64,000 nucleotides of DNA, taken from assembly GCA_902465605.1 (NCBI GenBank), contig CABQNT010000002.1:1-64000 (forward strand). Direction: 5' to 3'. Below the pieces are notes generated by a model. That model was not told where the DNA came from, did no database searches, and was given only the letters and a program-made list of their open reading frames with translations. The DNA is from Prevotella sp902465605. Its GTDB lineage: Bacteria > Bacteroidota > Bacteroidia > Bacteroidales > Bacteroidaceae. The translations under genes were made by a program, and so were the position numbers. This document shows positions 26,262-36,216 of the stretch, in pieces; within the stretch, counting starts at the first letter, position 1, and every line of letters starts with the position of its first letter.

Positions 26262-27617
26262 ATGGAAAAGATTTCGTTGAAGGCATATCTGAGGCAGTAT
26301 TTCGATATGTCAGAGAATCGTGAGAAGGAAGAGGATGTTGTTGATGAAATAGCATCGGGCGTAACCTTTAAAGGAGCTAACCTTTGGATTCTAATTTGTG
26401 CCGTGTTTATTGCTTCTTTAGGATTGAATATCAATTCTACGGCAGTCATCATCGGCGCCATGCTCATTTCACCATTGATGGGACCTATCTTAGGCATGGG
26501 GTTAGCGGTGGGTATCGATGATTTGCCGTTGCTGAGACGGGCCGTTAAAAACTATATGGTGGCGACCATTATCGGTATCATCACAGCAACCGTTTATTTT
26601 TTATTAACACCTTTTCAGGGCGTACAGTCAGAGTTGTTGGCGCGTACCGAGCCTACCATTTACGATGTCCTCATCGCCTTCTTTGGTGGTGCGGCAGGTA
26701 TTGTAGCTGCGTCTATCAAAGACAAGGGTAACGTCATTCCCGGCGTGGCTATTGCCACTGCATTAATGCCTCCACTCTGTACGGCAGGATATGGTATCGC
26801 TACGGGAAATTTGGCCTTTTTTGCAGGTGCTTCTTTATTATATTTTATCAACACCGTCTTCATTGCCGTGGCAACCACTTTCGGTGTCTTCTTGTTGCGT
26901 TTCAGACGCAAACATTTTGTAGATCCTCAACGTTGTAAATTTGTGCATCGTATGATTTTAGCCATTGCTATTTTAACGATGATTCCAGCGGGATATATGA
27001 CTGTACGAATGATGCGAACCAGCTTGTTTGACAAGCAGTTAAGTAACTTTGTTCAACATAATTTGAACTGGAAAGGAACACAAGTGATTTCGCAACATCT
27101 ATATGGAGACAGTGTATTGCAAATCGTTGCTTTAGGTAAGGAGGTTACGCCAGAGCAAAAGAAGAAAGCGCAGAAGGAACTGAATGAGCATTCGCGGCTG
27201 AAACATCTAAAGCTCGCTGTGATACAAGGTAACGAATCTGCTGATTTAGCATCCGAAAGAGGAAATCTTTTAACCATCTCGAAGAATCGGGAAAAAAGCG
27301 TCAAAGTACTTCAAGAGCAAGCTGTTGAAATCAAGAATTTACGAGAAAAATTGGAGAAAATTGATTCGTATTCACAACTAAGTGTGGATATGTTTAACGA
27401 GATGTTGGTACTATATCCAGGTGTGCAATCGTTGGTGTTGTCTCCAGTTGTCGAAGCTAATTTGGATACCACAACAAACGAGCCTTACCTTTTAGCCATC
27501 GCTCAATTTAAAGTGAAGAAGCCGCTGACGAACCAACAGAACAACCAAATGCGCCAATGGATACAGAAGCGCACGAACGAAGAAAGTGTAAAGCTGGTGA
27601 TTACCTATACCAAGTGA
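26262..27617 (+). CDS. DUF389 family membrane protein
   Basis: This 451-aa protein has the DUF389 core, six or so membrane segments between residues 40 and 255: GANLWILICAVFIASLGLNINSTAVIIGAMLISPLMGPILG, DVLIAFFGGAAGIVAAS, VIPGVAIATALMPPLCTAGYG. A soluble C-terminal half (about 260-451) contains a Lys/Glu-rich coiled-coil stretch (ISKNREKSVKVLQEQAVEIKNLREKLEKI). The family is widespread and its role is not settled. It is monocistronic here, with copy A of the repeat upstream. Confidence 0.9.
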   Translation: MEKISLKAYLRQYFDMSENREKEEDVVDEIASGVTFKGANLWILICAVFIASLGLNINSTAVIIGAMLISPLMGPILGMGLAVGIDDLPLLRRAVKNYMVATIIGIITATVYFLLTPFQGVQSELLARTEPTIYDVLIAFFGGAAGIVAASIKDKGNVIPGVAIATALMPPLCTAGYGIATGNLAFFAGASLLYFINTVFIAVATTFGVFLLRFRRKHFVDPQRCKFVHRMILAIAILTMIPAGYMTVRMMRTSLFDKQLSNFVQHNLNWKGTQVISQHLYGDSVLQIVALGKEVTPEQKKKAQKELNEHSRLKHLKLAVIQGNESADLASERGNLLTISKNREKSVKVLQEQAVEIKNLREKLEKIDSYSQLSVDMFNEMLVLYPGVQSLVLSPVVEANLDTTTNEPYLLAIAQFKVKKPLTNQQNNQMRQWIQKRTNEESVKLVITYTK

Positions 27618-27683
27618 TGAACATGGGGGCTGAAAATGTTGAAATACAAAGAATTATCAATAAGTATAGACCCGTGTAGGTAC

Positions 27684-28109
27684 CTATTCTTTCGGGATGA
27701 ATACCAATGTTTTGGGCAGTTTTTTCCATTTTCTTTGACGTGCAATTTTCATGTTGCTGCCTTCCACTTGCTTCAACGTGTAGGTATTGTCTTTATTAAG
27801 GGTTAAAGTGGCCACTAAATCTTCGCTACCATAGTCATTGGTAATTGCCAGTTGAGCCGTGTTTTTATGAATCTTGGCCGATGTGAACAACCATTTTCGT
27901 GAATCAATGCTATCACCCATGAAGCCTGGAAGTTCACCAAAGATTTCCTGTCCAGGTACGGTAACGTTGTTTTCGTACAAATTCATTTTGATGTATATTC
28001 TGTACTCCGCATTACCTATGACACCCTTGAAGGGCTGCTTTTGCGCGTTTTGTGCTGTCGCCAACAAGCTTAGAAAGCATAAAATAGGAAGAAATAGGTA
28101 CTTTTTCAT
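27684..28109 (-). CDS. Secreted hypothetical protein (141 aa)
   Basis: A signal peptide (MKKYLFLPILCFLSLLATAQ) is followed by a small, probably all-beta domain (GVIGNAEYRIYIKMNLYENNV...FGELPGFMGDSIDSRKWLFTSAKI) and a basic tail (ARQRKWKKLPKTLVF). There are no catalytic motifs. It is likely periplasmic or outer-membrane-associated. A minus-strand TAACTTTG box at 28197-28204 could drive it. Family unknown. Confidence 0.75.
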   Translation of the reverse strand: MKKYLFLPILCFLSLLATAQNAQKQPFKGVIGNAEYRIYIKMNLYENNVTVPGQEIFGELPGFMGDSIDSRKWLFTSAKIHKNTAQLAITNDYGSEDLVATLTLNKDNTYTLKQVEGSNMKIARQRKWKKLPKTLVFIPKE

Positions 28110-28278
28110 CTTTTGTTGATTTTAGTTGTGTACAGAAAGGCTCGGGTAAGGGTTGCGTTAGATGTCCTTAACTGGCCAATACGCTACCTGTTATTGCAAA
28201 GTTACTGTTTTATATCAATAAAACGCTTGTATTAAGAAAATTAAAGAACCTATCGTTTGGATTTCACCTTTTTTATAT

Positions 28279-28286
28279 TAACTTTG
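28279..28286 (+). promoter_or_regulatory. -7 box TAACTTTG before the glycogen synthase gene
   Basis: It lies 20 nt before ATG 28307 and only 11 nt before ATG 28298. The expected transcription start (about 28293) leaves too little room for initiation at 28298, which favours 28307. Confidence 0.55.
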
Positions 28287-28306
28287 GCCATCATATTATG
28301 ATTCTT

Positions 28307-29971
28307 ATGACTAAGGACTTGTTGCGTCCCGACTATATATTTGAGTCGAGTTGGGAAGTTTGTAATAAAGTGGGAGGTATTTATACCGTTCTTTCTACGC
28401 GAGCAAAAACATTGCAGGATCAATATCCGGACCGAATCATCTTTATCGGCCCTGATTGTTGGAAAGAACAAGACAATCCATATTTTCAAGAGGACAGCTC
28501 TTTGTTCGCAGATTGGAAGAGCAAAGCCGCTGATGACGGATTGACATGCAGAATTGGCCGCTGGTCGGTTCCGGGACATCCGCTTGCCATATTAGTGGAT
28601 TACCAACCCTTTTATGCACTGAAAAATGAGATATATGCCCAAATGTGGGAGTGGTTTCAGGTGGACAGTCTGCACGGTTATGGCGATTACGACGAAGCTT
28701 CTATGTTTTCGTATGCAGCCGGCAGGGTGGTGGAGAGCTTTTATCGCTTTTATCTGGACAAGACCACGAGGGTGATTTATCATGGAAATGAATGGATGAC
28801 CGGCATGGGATTGCTCTACATTCGCCATCAGGTACCCGAGATTGGCACCCTTTTCACAACCCATGCAACGAGCATTGGTCGAAGTATTGCGGGAAACAAT
28901 AAGCCCCTGTACGAATACCTGTCGGCCTATCATGGAGACCAAATGGCCGAGGAACTCAACATGCAGAGCAAACATTCGATAGAGAAGCAAACCGCTCATC
29001 ACGTTGATTGCTTTACAACCGTGAGTGAGATTACTGCCAACGAGTGTAAGGAGCTGCTGGATAAACCCGTTGATGAGATATTACTCAATGGTTTTGAAGA
29101 CAGTTTTGTGCCACGAGGGCAAGAGCTGACGAGCAAACGTAGGCTGGCAAGAAAGCGAATCATAGAAGTTGCTAATGCTTTGATGGGCAATACTTTTGAT
29201 GACAATTCTTTCATTGTTTCTACAAGTGGGCGATATGAGTTTCGCAACAAAGGCATCGATGTCTTCCTGGAAGCCATCAACCGCTTACGGCTGTCGCAAG
29301 ATTCTTTATCCCGTAAGGTGCTGGCCGTAGTGGAAGTGCCGGCTTGGGTGGGCGAGCCGCGAGCCGACTTGATTACAAGGTTGGCGTCGGGAGAATCGTT
29401 TGACACGCCCTTGGAGCATCCTATGTTGACCCACTGGCTTCGGGACATGCCAGGCGACCGCATCATTCAGATGTTGGAAGCGCTGAATATGCATAACGCC
29501 GAACATGACAATGTGAAAGTGATGTTTGTTCCGTGCTACCTAACGGGTGATGATGGCATTTTAAATCTGCCATATTATGATTTGGTTGTGGGCAACGACC
29601 TGTGCGTTTATCCTTCTTACTACGAGCCTTGGGGCTACACGCCGTTGGAGGCTATAGCATTTAGTGTGCCTTGTGTTACAACCGATTTGGCAGGATTTGG
29701 TTTGTGGGTTAATCGAACAATCGAAACGTACAGTGAGATTGAACATGGTGTGAAAGTGATTCACCGTACTGACAACAACTACTCTGATGTGGCCGACGAA
29801 ATCAAGCAAACCATCATGCAGCTGTCAAAGTTGTCACCAAACGAGGTGAATACCATACGCCGGCGAGCGGCCGATTTGTCAAAAAAAGCATTGTGGCAAC
29901 GGTTTATTAAGTATTACGAAGCAGCCTATCATCAGGCTTTGTCACGCGTAGAGAATAGAATAATCAAGTAA
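28307..29971 (+). CDS. Glycogen synthase, eukaryote-type (GT3-like)
   Basis: This protein is about 554 aa. The N-terminus YIFESSWEVCNKVGGIYTVLSTRA carries the KVGGI nucleotide-sugar loop of glycogen synthases. TLFTTHATSIGRSIAG, VDCFTTVSEITANEC, and YYEPWGYTPLEAIAFSVPCVTTDLAGFG (the catalytic E-x7-E region of GT-B retaining enzymes) follow. It should extend alpha-1,4-glucan from UDP- or ADP-glucose. The phosphorylase gene starts 26 bp downstream, forming a glycogen make-and-break pair common in Bacteroidota. The start at 28307 is chosen over 28298 because of the promoter position. Confidence 0.92.
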   Translation: MTKDLLRPDYIFESSWEVCNKVGGIYTVLSTRAKTLQDQYPDRIIFIGPDCWKEQDNPYFQEDSSLFADWKSKAADDGLTCRIGRWSVPGHPLAILVDYQPFYALKNEIYAQMWEWFQVDSLHGYGDYDEASMFSYAAGRVVESFYRFYLDKTTRVIYHGNEWMTGMGLLYIRHQVPEIGTLFTTHATSIGRSIAGNNKPLYEYLSAYHGDQMAEELNMQSKHSIEKQTAHHVDCFTTVSEITANECKELLDKPVDEILLNGFEDSFVPRGQELTSKRRLARKRIIEVANALMGNTFDDNSFIVSTSGRYEFRNKGIDVFLEAINRLRLSQDSLSRKVLAVVEVPAWVGEPRADLITRLASGESFDTPLEHPMLTHWLRDMPGDRIIQMLEALNMHNAEHDNVKVMFVPCYLTGDDGILNLPYYDLVVGNDLCVYPSYYEPWGYTPLEAIAFSVPCVTTDLAGFGLWVNRTIETYSEIEHGVKVIHRTDNNYSDVADEIKQTIMQLSKLSPNEVNTIRRRAADLSKKALWQRFIKYYEAAYHQALSRVENRIIK

Positions 29972-29997
29972 GAAAAAAATAAGAAAATTAAAGATTT

Positions 29998-32559
29998 ATG
30001 AAAATTAAGACGAGCAATGTTAACGCTCCACAGTGGAGGGAGTTGACAATCAAATCAAGATTGCCCGAACAACTGAAATGTTTGGACGAATTAGCACATA
30101 ACATGTGGTTTGGTTGGAATCACGAAGCGCGTAGTCTCTTCAAGAGTCTTGATGAGAAATTATACGAAGCAGTAGGGTACAACCCCGTGCTGTTGTTGGA
30201 GCGCCTTAACTATGACCGCAAAGAAGAGATTGTGAACGATGCTAAGTTGATGAAGCGTGTCAAGGACGTGTATGCCCAATTTCGCGCTTACATGGACGTA
30301 GAACCCAATAAGAAGCGTCCCTCGGTTGCCTATTTCTGCATGGAGTATGGTATTAACCAGATATTGAAAATCTATTCAGGAGGTCTGGGTATGTTGGCTG
30401 GTGACTACCTCAAAGAGGCATCAGACAGCAATGTAGATATGTGTGCTGTAGGCTTTTTGTATCGTTATGGCTATTTCAAGCAGTCACTCAATATGGAGGG
30501 TAAACAGATTGCTCAATACGAGGCTCAAAACTTTAACTCGCTTCCCATTGAGCGTGAGGTTGATGAAAATGGCAACCCCATCGTGGTTGACGTACCCTAT
30601 CTTGATTATGTGGTGCATGCATACGTATGGCGTGTGAATGTGGGTCGCATCAAATTGTACTTGTTGGATACTGACAACGACTTGAACTCAGAGTTTGACA
30701 GATCCATTACTCACGCTTTGTACGGAGGTGATTGGGAAAATCGACTCAAGCAAGAGATATTGCTGGGTATTGGTGGTATTCTCACTTTGAAGAAGCTGGG
30801 CATTAAGAAAGACATCTATCACTGCAACGAAGGCCATGCAGCGCTGTGTAATTTGCAACGTCTTTGTGATTACATTGAGAGCGGACTGACGTTCAATCAG
30901 GCAATGGAATTGGTGAGAGCATCCTCACTGTACACCGTGCATACCCCCGTTCCGGCAGGCCACGACTATTTTGACGAAACCCTTTTCGGAAAGTACATGC
31001 AAGGCTATCCACAGCGTTTGGGTATCACATGGGATGAATTCATTGGTATGGGACGTCAGAATCCTGACGATCATACAGAAAAATTCTGCATGAGTACCTT
31101 TGCATGCAATACCGCACAAGAGGTTAATGGCGTAAGCAAGTTACACGGATGGGTAAGCCAAAAAATGTTCGCTCCTATCTGGAAAGGCTCTTATCCAGAG
31201 GAGAGCCATGTAGGATATGTGACCAATGGTGTACACTTCCCAACATGGACTTCGACAGAGTTTCGTGACCTTTACGACAAGTACTTCGACAAGTCGTTTA
31301 TGAGCGACCAGAGCAACGAAGACATTTGGCACGCGTTTCTGAAGATTCCGGATGAAGAGATTTGGCAAACGCGCATGAAGTTGAAGAATAAGCTGGTGAA
31401 GTATATCCGTGAGAAGTTTACCGAGAATTGGTTGAAGAACCAAGGCGACCCGTCACGCGTGATGTCCCTGCTTGAATGTATCAATCCAAATGCGTTGATG
31501 ATAGGATTCTGTCGTCGTTTTGCAACCTATAAAAGAGCGCACTTGTTGTTTACGGACATCAATCGGTTGTCAAAGATTGTGAACAACCCAGAACGCCCTG
31601 TGCTGTTCTTCTTCTCGGGCAAGGCCCATCCTGCAGATGGAGCAGGTCAAGATCTCATCAAACGTATCTATGAGATTAGCCAGCGCCCAGAGTTTTTAGG
31701 TAAAATCATCTTCCTGGAAGATTACGACATGCATTTGGCCCGTAGACTGGTTTCTGGTGTAGATATTTGGATGAATACGCCTACGCGTCCACTCGAAGCC
31801 TCGGGTACATCTGGCGAGAAAGCCGAGATGAATGGTGTTGTCAACTTGTCCGTGCTTGATGGCTGGTGGGTAGAAGGTTACAGAGAAGGTGCCGGATGGG
31901 CTTTGCCTCAGAAGCGTACTTACCAAAACCAGGAGTATCAAGATCAGTTGGATGCGGCTACCATTTATTCGCTTTTAGAGAATGAGATTATTCCTATGTA
32001 TTATAGTAAGAATAAGGAAGGCTATAGCGAACAATGGCTTGACGTGGTGAAGAAATCCGTTGCGACGATTGCACCTCATTACACGATGAAGCGTCAGTTG
32101 GACGATTACTACGACAAGTTCTACGAGAAGCAAGCAGCTCGATTTGCTGAGTTGGCCGCTGAAGATGCCAAGTTGGCTAAAGAGATTGCGCATTGGAAAG
32201 AAACAGTGGCCGAGCGTTGGGATGCCATCCATGTTGTTTCAAAGGATACTGAGTTCTTGACTAACGGTGGCGAAACGGGTGTTGAATATCGCATGAAATA
32301 TGTGATTGACGAACAAGGCCTGGAGGATGCTGTTAGTTTGGAGCTGGTGACACTGAAACCCTTACCCGATGATGAAGGTCGTGAGCTTTATCGCGTACGT
32401 CCCTTTGAGATGACAGGGCACGAAGGCAATCAATATACTTTTGAAGCAGTAATAGATCCTGATGATGCCGGCACCTTTAAATCATGCGTACGCATGTTCC
32501 CAAAGCATAAAAACCTGCCACACCGTCAAGATTTCAACTATGTAAAATGGCTTGATTAA
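29998..32559 (+). CDS. glgP: Alpha-glucan (glycogen/starch) phosphorylase
   Basis: This 853-aa protein has an N-terminal DUF3417-like region (LPEQLKCLDELAHNMWFGWNHEARSLF). The GT35 core includes VAYFCMEYGINQILKIYSGGLGMLAGDYLKEASD, the VHTPVPAGHD segment, GFCRRFATYKRAHLL, and the late MNTPTRPLEASGTSGEKAEMNGVVNLSVLDGWW with the pyridoxal-phosphate Lys site in GTSGEKAEMNG. It belongs to the TIGR02094-type phosphorylases. It releases glucose-1-phosphate from glycogen or maltodextrin. It is cotranscribed with glycogen synthase and ends at a clear terminator. Confidence 0.96.
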   Translation: MKIKTSNVNAPQWRELTIKSRLPEQLKCLDELAHNMWFGWNHEARSLFKSLDEKLYEAVGYNPVLLLERLNYDRKEEIVNDAKLMKRVKDVYAQFRAYMDVEPNKKRPSVAYFCMEYGINQILKIYSGGLGMLAGDYLKEASDSNVDMCAVGFLYRYGYFKQSLNMEGKQIAQYEAQNFNSLPIEREVDENGNPIVVDVPYLDYVVHAYVWRVNVGRIKLYLLDTDNDLNSEFDRSITHALYGGDWENRLKQEILLGIGGILTLKKLGIKKDIYHCNEGHAALCNLQRLCDYIESGLTFNQAMELVRASSLYTVHTPVPAGHDYFDETLFGKYMQGYPQRLGITWDEFIGMGRQNPDDHTEKFCMSTFACNTAQEVNGVSKLHGWVSQKMFAPIWKGSYPEESHVGYVTNGVHFPTWTSTEFRDLYDKYFDKSFMSDQSNEDIWHAFLKIPDEEIWQTRMKLKNKLVKYIREKFTENWLKNQGDPSRVMSLLECINPNALMIGFCRRFATYKRAHLLFTDINRLSKIVNNPERPVLFFFSGKAHPADGAGQDLIKRIYEISQRPEFLGKIIFLEDYDMHLARRLVSGVDIWMNTPTRPLEASGTSGEKAEMNGVVNLSVLDGWWVEGYREGAGWALPQKRTYQNQEYQDQLDAATIYSLLENEIIPMYYSKNKEGYSEQWLDVVKKSVATIAPHYTMKRQLDDYYDKFYEKQAARFAELAAEDAKLAKEIAHWKETVAERWDAIHVVSKDTEFLTNGGETGVEYRMKYVIDEQGLEDAVSLELVTLKPLPDDEGRELYRVRPFEMTGHEGNQYTFEAVIDPDDAGTFKSCVRMFPKHKNLPHRQDFNYVKWLD

Positions 32560-32582
32560 CTTGAGGTGAATGAGTTTGTACT

Positions 32583-32619
32583 AGAGGGTGTGTCAAGTAT
32601 TTGACATGCCCTCTTTGGT
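32583..32619 (+). terminator. Terminator after glgP
   Basis: AGAGGGTGTGTCAA (32583-32596) pairs with TTGACATGCCCTCT (32601-32614), with one mismatch or wobble, followed by TTGGTTT. Confidence 0.75.
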
Positions 32620-32712
32620 TTATTCCATCAAGCGATTCGGTTGTTTGCTCGTGCATCGATGTACTATCTTTTCCTCAAGATAGGTTTTGTGACACTCATT
32701 TTTGAACAAACA

Positions 32713-32744
32713 TTTGTAAGGGTCTTGTTTTTTTAGTAATTTTG
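32713..32744 (+). promoter_or_regulatory. pheT promoter (TTTG-N20-TAATTTTG)
   Basis: TTTG at 32713-32716, a 20-nt spacer and TAATTTTG at 32737-32744 are a textbook Bacteroidota sigma-70 promoter, 37 nt upstream of the start codon. Confidence 0.75.
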
Positions 32745-32781
32745 CAATGCTTTACGAATACACTTAAAATTCATCTATCTA

Positions 32782-35244
32782 ATGAATATTTCATATAAAT
32801 GGCTTAAAGAATATGTCGATTTCGACTTGACTCCGCAGGAAGTTGCGCAAGCCTTAACTTCTACAGGGCTAGAAGTGGATGCCTTGGAAGAAGTTCAAAC
32901 CGTCAAGGGAGGACTAAAAGGACTTTATGTTGGGCAGGTGTTGACCTGTGAAATGCACCCCAACTCAGACCACCTCCACATCACGACAGTAGACTTAGGG
33001 AAGGGAGAGCCTCAGCAGATTGTATGTGGCGCCCCCAATGTGGCTGCTGGGCAGAAAGTCATTGTAGCCGACCTTGGCTGTATTTTATATGATGGTGATG
33101 ATTCGTTTACCATCAAGAAAAGCAAATTACGAGGCGTAGACTCATTCGGAATGATTTGCGCCGAAGACGAAATTGGTGTTGGTACGTCACATGAGGGTAT
33201 CATTGTGTTGCCAGAAGATGCCCCTGTTGGCCAGCCTGCTGCAGAATATTATAACCTTGAGAGCGATTGGATTATCGAAATAGACATCACAGCCAATCGG
33301 TCTGATGCTTTGTCTCATTACGGTGTAGCTCGTGATTTGTATGCATGGTTGAAGCAAAATGGGTATCAAACCTGTCTGCATCGTCCGTCTTGTGATGAAT
33401 TTAAGGTAGATAATGAAGACTTGCCCATTGATGTCAAGGTTGAGAATACAGAGGCCTGCAAGCGTTATGCCTGTCTCTCACTCACGGATTGTGAGGTGAA
33501 AGAAAGTCCGGAGTGGTTGCAGAACAAGCTGAGAGTAATCGGCTTGCGACCCGTCAATAACATCGTTGACATCACAAATTATGTGATGATGGCTTACGGA
33601 CAGCCCATGCATTGCTTTGATGCCGACATGGTTGAAGGTCATCAAATCGTGGTGAGAACACAGCCAGAGGGGACCAAGTTTGTGACCCTTGACGGTGAAG
33701 AGCATACTTTGGGTGAACATGACTTAAGCATTTGCAATGCAGAACACCCGATGTGTATTGCCGGAATCTTCGGTGGAAAGGGTAGTGGTACCTATGAAAC
33801 AACACGCAATGTTGTTTTGGAGAGTGCCTATTTCCATCCAACCTGGATTCGCAAAAGCGCACGCCGGCATGGTTTGAGTACGGATGCAAGCTATCGCTTT
33901 GAACGCGGCATCGATCCTAATGGCACGATATACGCATTGAAGCAGGCTGCGATATTATGTCAACAACTCGCGGGGGGTAAGGTCAGCATGCAGATTAAAG
34001 ATGTGTATCCTACACCTATTGAAAACGCCCAAGTGTCACTTTCATACGACTATGTGAATGGTCTCATTGGTAAAAAGATAGAGCCAGAAGTGATGAAGAG
34101 CATCTTGGAAAGCCTGGAAATGGAAATCAAGAGCGAGAATCAAGAAGGTCTTGAATTGTCTGTCCCCGCATACCGAGTAGACGTTCAGCGCCCCTGTGAC
34201 GTCGTAGAGGATATCTTACGTATCTATGGCTATAACAACGTTGAAATTCCAACACAGCTCAAGAGTTCGTTGGCCATACAGGGTGATGAGGATAGGGCTG
34301 CCCATTTGGAAAACCTGGTGGGTGAACAGTTGGTTGGATGTGGTTTTCATGAAATTCTGAACAATTCGCTTACCAAGACGTCTTATTATCATGATTTGAA
34401 CCGTTACCCAGAGGAGGCAACCGTAAAGATTATGAATCCTTTGAGTACCGACCTGGGTGTGATGCGCCAGACGCTGTTGTTTGGAGGCCTTGAAAGCATC
34501 ATGCGCAATGTGAACCGTAAGCAAACAAACTTGCGCTTCTTTGAGTTTGGTAACTGCTACCAATATGTAGCAGAGCGAGAGAATGAGGAAGATCCGATTA
34601 AGGCATATCAGCAAGCTTATCATTTAGGACTGTGGGTTATTGGTAAACGTGTAGAAGGAAGTTGGGCGCATGCAGATGAACCCAGTTCATTTGACGAACT
34701 GAAAGCCTATGTTCAAAATATTTTTGCCCGGTTAGGCGTGCCTTCTGGCATGTTGGTAACAGAAAAAAGTGACAACAACATCTTCTCTCATGGTTTGAGC
34801 ATCATGAATCGAGGAGGGAAAATCATTGCTGAATTGGGTGTTGTTTGTAAAAAGTTGCTAAAGCAGGTTGATGTATCCGGTGAAGTTTATTTTGCTGAAA
34901 TCAACTGGACGGCACTTATGAAATTAACTCGTAAGAATAAGGTTGAGTACAAAGAGCTGTCTAAGTATCCTGCCGTTAGTCGCGATTTGGCCCTGTTGAT
35001 AGATAAGCAAACAGAATTCGAGCAAATAGAAAAGATTGCCTTCCAGACAGAAAAGAAGTTACTGAAGCGCGTTGAGCTCTTTGATGTCTACGAAGGAAAG
35101 CACCTGCCGGAAGACAAAAAGAGCTATGCCGTCAATTTTATTCTGCAAGATGAGCAAAAAACATTGAATGACAAGCAGATTGACGGAATCATGCAGAAAC
35201 TTATAAAGAATCTCACAGAAAAGCTTGGCGCCGAACTTCGATGA
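32782..35244 (+). CDS. pheT: Phenylalanine-tRNA ligase, beta subunit
   Basis: This 820-aa protein has an N-terminal tRNA-binding OB domain (GLYVGQVLTCEMHPNSDHLHITTVDLG), B3/B4 domains (IDITANRSDALSHYGVARDLYA, RLIG-like RVIGLRPVNNIVDITNYVMMAYGQPMHCFD), B5 (RPCDVVEDILRIYGYNNVE), the catalytic-like core (MNPLSTDLGVMRQTLL) and a C-terminal anticodon-binding ferredoxin-like domain (YPAVSRDLALLID...YAVNFILQDEQKTLND). It pairs with PheS, encoded elsewhere, to charge tRNA-Phe and edits misacylated Tyr. Length is normal. Confidence 0.97.
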   Translation: MNISYKWLKEYVDFDLTPQEVAQALTSTGLEVDALEEVQTVKGGLKGLYVGQVLTCEMHPNSDHLHITTVDLGKGEPQQIVCGAPNVAAGQKVIVADLGCILYDGDDSFTIKKSKLRGVDSFGMICAEDEIGVGTSHEGIIVLPEDAPVGQPAAEYYNLESDWIIEIDITANRSDALSHYGVARDLYAWLKQNGYQTCLHRPSCDEFKVDNEDLPIDVKVENTEACKRYACLSLTDCEVKESPEWLQNKLRVIGLRPVNNIVDITNYVMMAYGQPMHCFDADMVEGHQIVVRTQPEGTKFVTLDGEEHTLGEHDLSICNAEHPMCIAGIFGGKGSGTYETTRNVVLESAYFHPTWIRKSARRHGLSTDASYRFERGIDPNGTIYALKQAAILCQQLAGGKVSMQIKDVYPTPIENAQVSLSYDYVNGLIGKKIEPEVMKSILESLEMEIKSENQEGLELSVPAYRVDVQRPCDVVEDILRIYGYNNVEIPTQLKSSLAIQGDEDRAAHLENLVGEQLVGCGFHEILNNSLTKTSYYHDLNRYPEEATVKIMNPLSTDLGVMRQTLLFGGLESIMRNVNRKQTNLRFFEFGNCYQYVAERENEEDPIKAYQQAYHLGLWVIGKRVEGSWAHADEPSSFDELKAYVQNIFARLGVPSGMLVTEKSDNNIFSHGLSIMNRGGKIIAELGVVCKKLLKQVDVSGEVYFAEINWTALMKLTRKNKVEYKELSKYPAVSRDLALLIDKQTEFEQIEKIAFQTEKKLLKRVELFDVYEGKHLPEDKKSYAVNFILQDEQKTLNDKQIDGIMQKLIKNLTEKLGAELR

Positions 35245-35301
35245 TTCGGTTGCCATACTTTAGTAAATATAAACGATCATTTATCATTTAATAATCAACA
35301 T

Positions 35302-35345
35302 TTAGGAACGAAAGTTCTTCGTCCTAAACCTCTTCAATGAAGAGG
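35302..35345 (+). promoter_or_regulatory. Two hairpins between pheT and yebC
   Basis: An imperfect hairpin (TTAGGAACGAA, 35302-35312, with TTCGTCCTAA, 35318-35327) is followed at once by a perfect CCTCTTC-AAT-GAAGAGG stem (35329-35345). The latter is 19 nt before the yebC start. It could end pheT transcription or shape the yebC leader. Confidence 0.4.
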
Positions 35346-35364
35346 ATTAAATATTTTTATTCCA

Positions 35365-36090
35365 ATGGGAAGAGCATTTGAGTATCGTAAAGCAACGAAG
35401 CTGAAAAGATGGGGCCACATGGCTCGTACATTCACGAAAATAGGTAAACAAATTGCAATTGCAGTAAAGGCCGGAGGACCTGATCCTGAAAATAATCCCG
35501 CTTTGCGCGCCCTCATAGCCAATGCCAAGCGCGAAAACATGCCGAAAGACAATGTTGATCGTGCCATTAAGAATGCGATGGGGAAAGATCAAAGCGACTA
35601 CAAATCGGTCACTTATGAAGGGTATGGTCCTCATGGAGTGGCTATCTTGGTAGATACTTTGACGGACAATACCACCCGAACCGTTGGGGATGTGCGGTCT
35701 GTATTCAATAAGTTTAATGGCAACTTGGGGACAAGTGGTTCACTGGCATTCCTCTTTGACCATAAAGCCGTATTCACCTTTAAGAAGAAAGATGGCTTGG
35801 ACATGGATGAACTGATTCTCGACCTCATAGATTATGGTGTGGAAGATGAATATGATGAAGATGAGGAGACAGACGAAATAACCATCTATGGTGCCCCCAC
35901 GAGCTTCGGTGAAATTCAAAAGCATCTGGAAACGGACGGTTTTGAAGTGACAGGTGCTGAGTTTACATACATCCCGAACGATTTGAAAGACGTTACTCCC
36001 GAAGAACGTGAAACGATTGATAAAATGGTAGAGCGGCTTGAAGAGTTTGACGATGTGCAAACTGTTTACACCAATATGAAACCTGAATAA
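35365..36090 (+). CDS. yebC: YebC/PmpR family protein (TACO1-like)
   Basis: This 241-aa protein has the family start MGRAFEYRKATKLKRWGHMARTFTKIGKQIAIAVKAGGPDPENNPALRALIANAKRENMPKDN(V) in interrupted reading, the YEGYGPHGVAILVDTLTDNTTRTVGDVRSVFNKFNGNLG core, and a C-terminal alpha/beta domain. The N-terminal WGHMA segment is the Bacteroidota variant of WANIK. Family members bind DNA as regulators or help ribosomes at proline-rich stalls, as recent work on YebC/TACO1 suggests. An acidic loop (EDEYDEDEETDEI) is notable. Confidence 0.95.
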   Translation: MGRAFEYRKATKLKRWGHMARTFTKIGKQIAIAVKAGGPDPENNPALRALIANAKRENMPKDNVDRAIKNAMGKDQSDYKSVTYEGYGPHGVAILVDTLTDNTTRTVGDVRSVFNKFNGNLGTSGSLAFLFDHKAVFTFKKKDGLDMDELILDLIDYGVEDEYDEDEETDEITIYGAPTSFGEIQKHLETDGFEVTGAEFTYIPNDLKDVTPEERETIDKMVERLEEFDDVQTVYTNMKPE

Positions 36091-36104
36091 CAGGAACATG
36101 TTAT

Positions 36105-36138
36105 AGAGAGTGCGTCAAGTTTGGCGCATTCTCTTTTT
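36105..36138 (+). terminator. Terminator after yebC
   Basis: AGAGAGTGCGTCAA (36105-36118) pairs with TTGGCGCATTCTCT (36121-36134) through two wobble or mismatch positions, followed by TTTT. It resembles the terminator after glgP in sequence. Confidence 0.75.
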
Positions 36139-36216
36139 AAATATTACGAGTATGTGTATCGGCTATTGGATGCAAGTATCTAACAAGTTCTCGTAATAAG
36201 TATTCTTCAATTAACT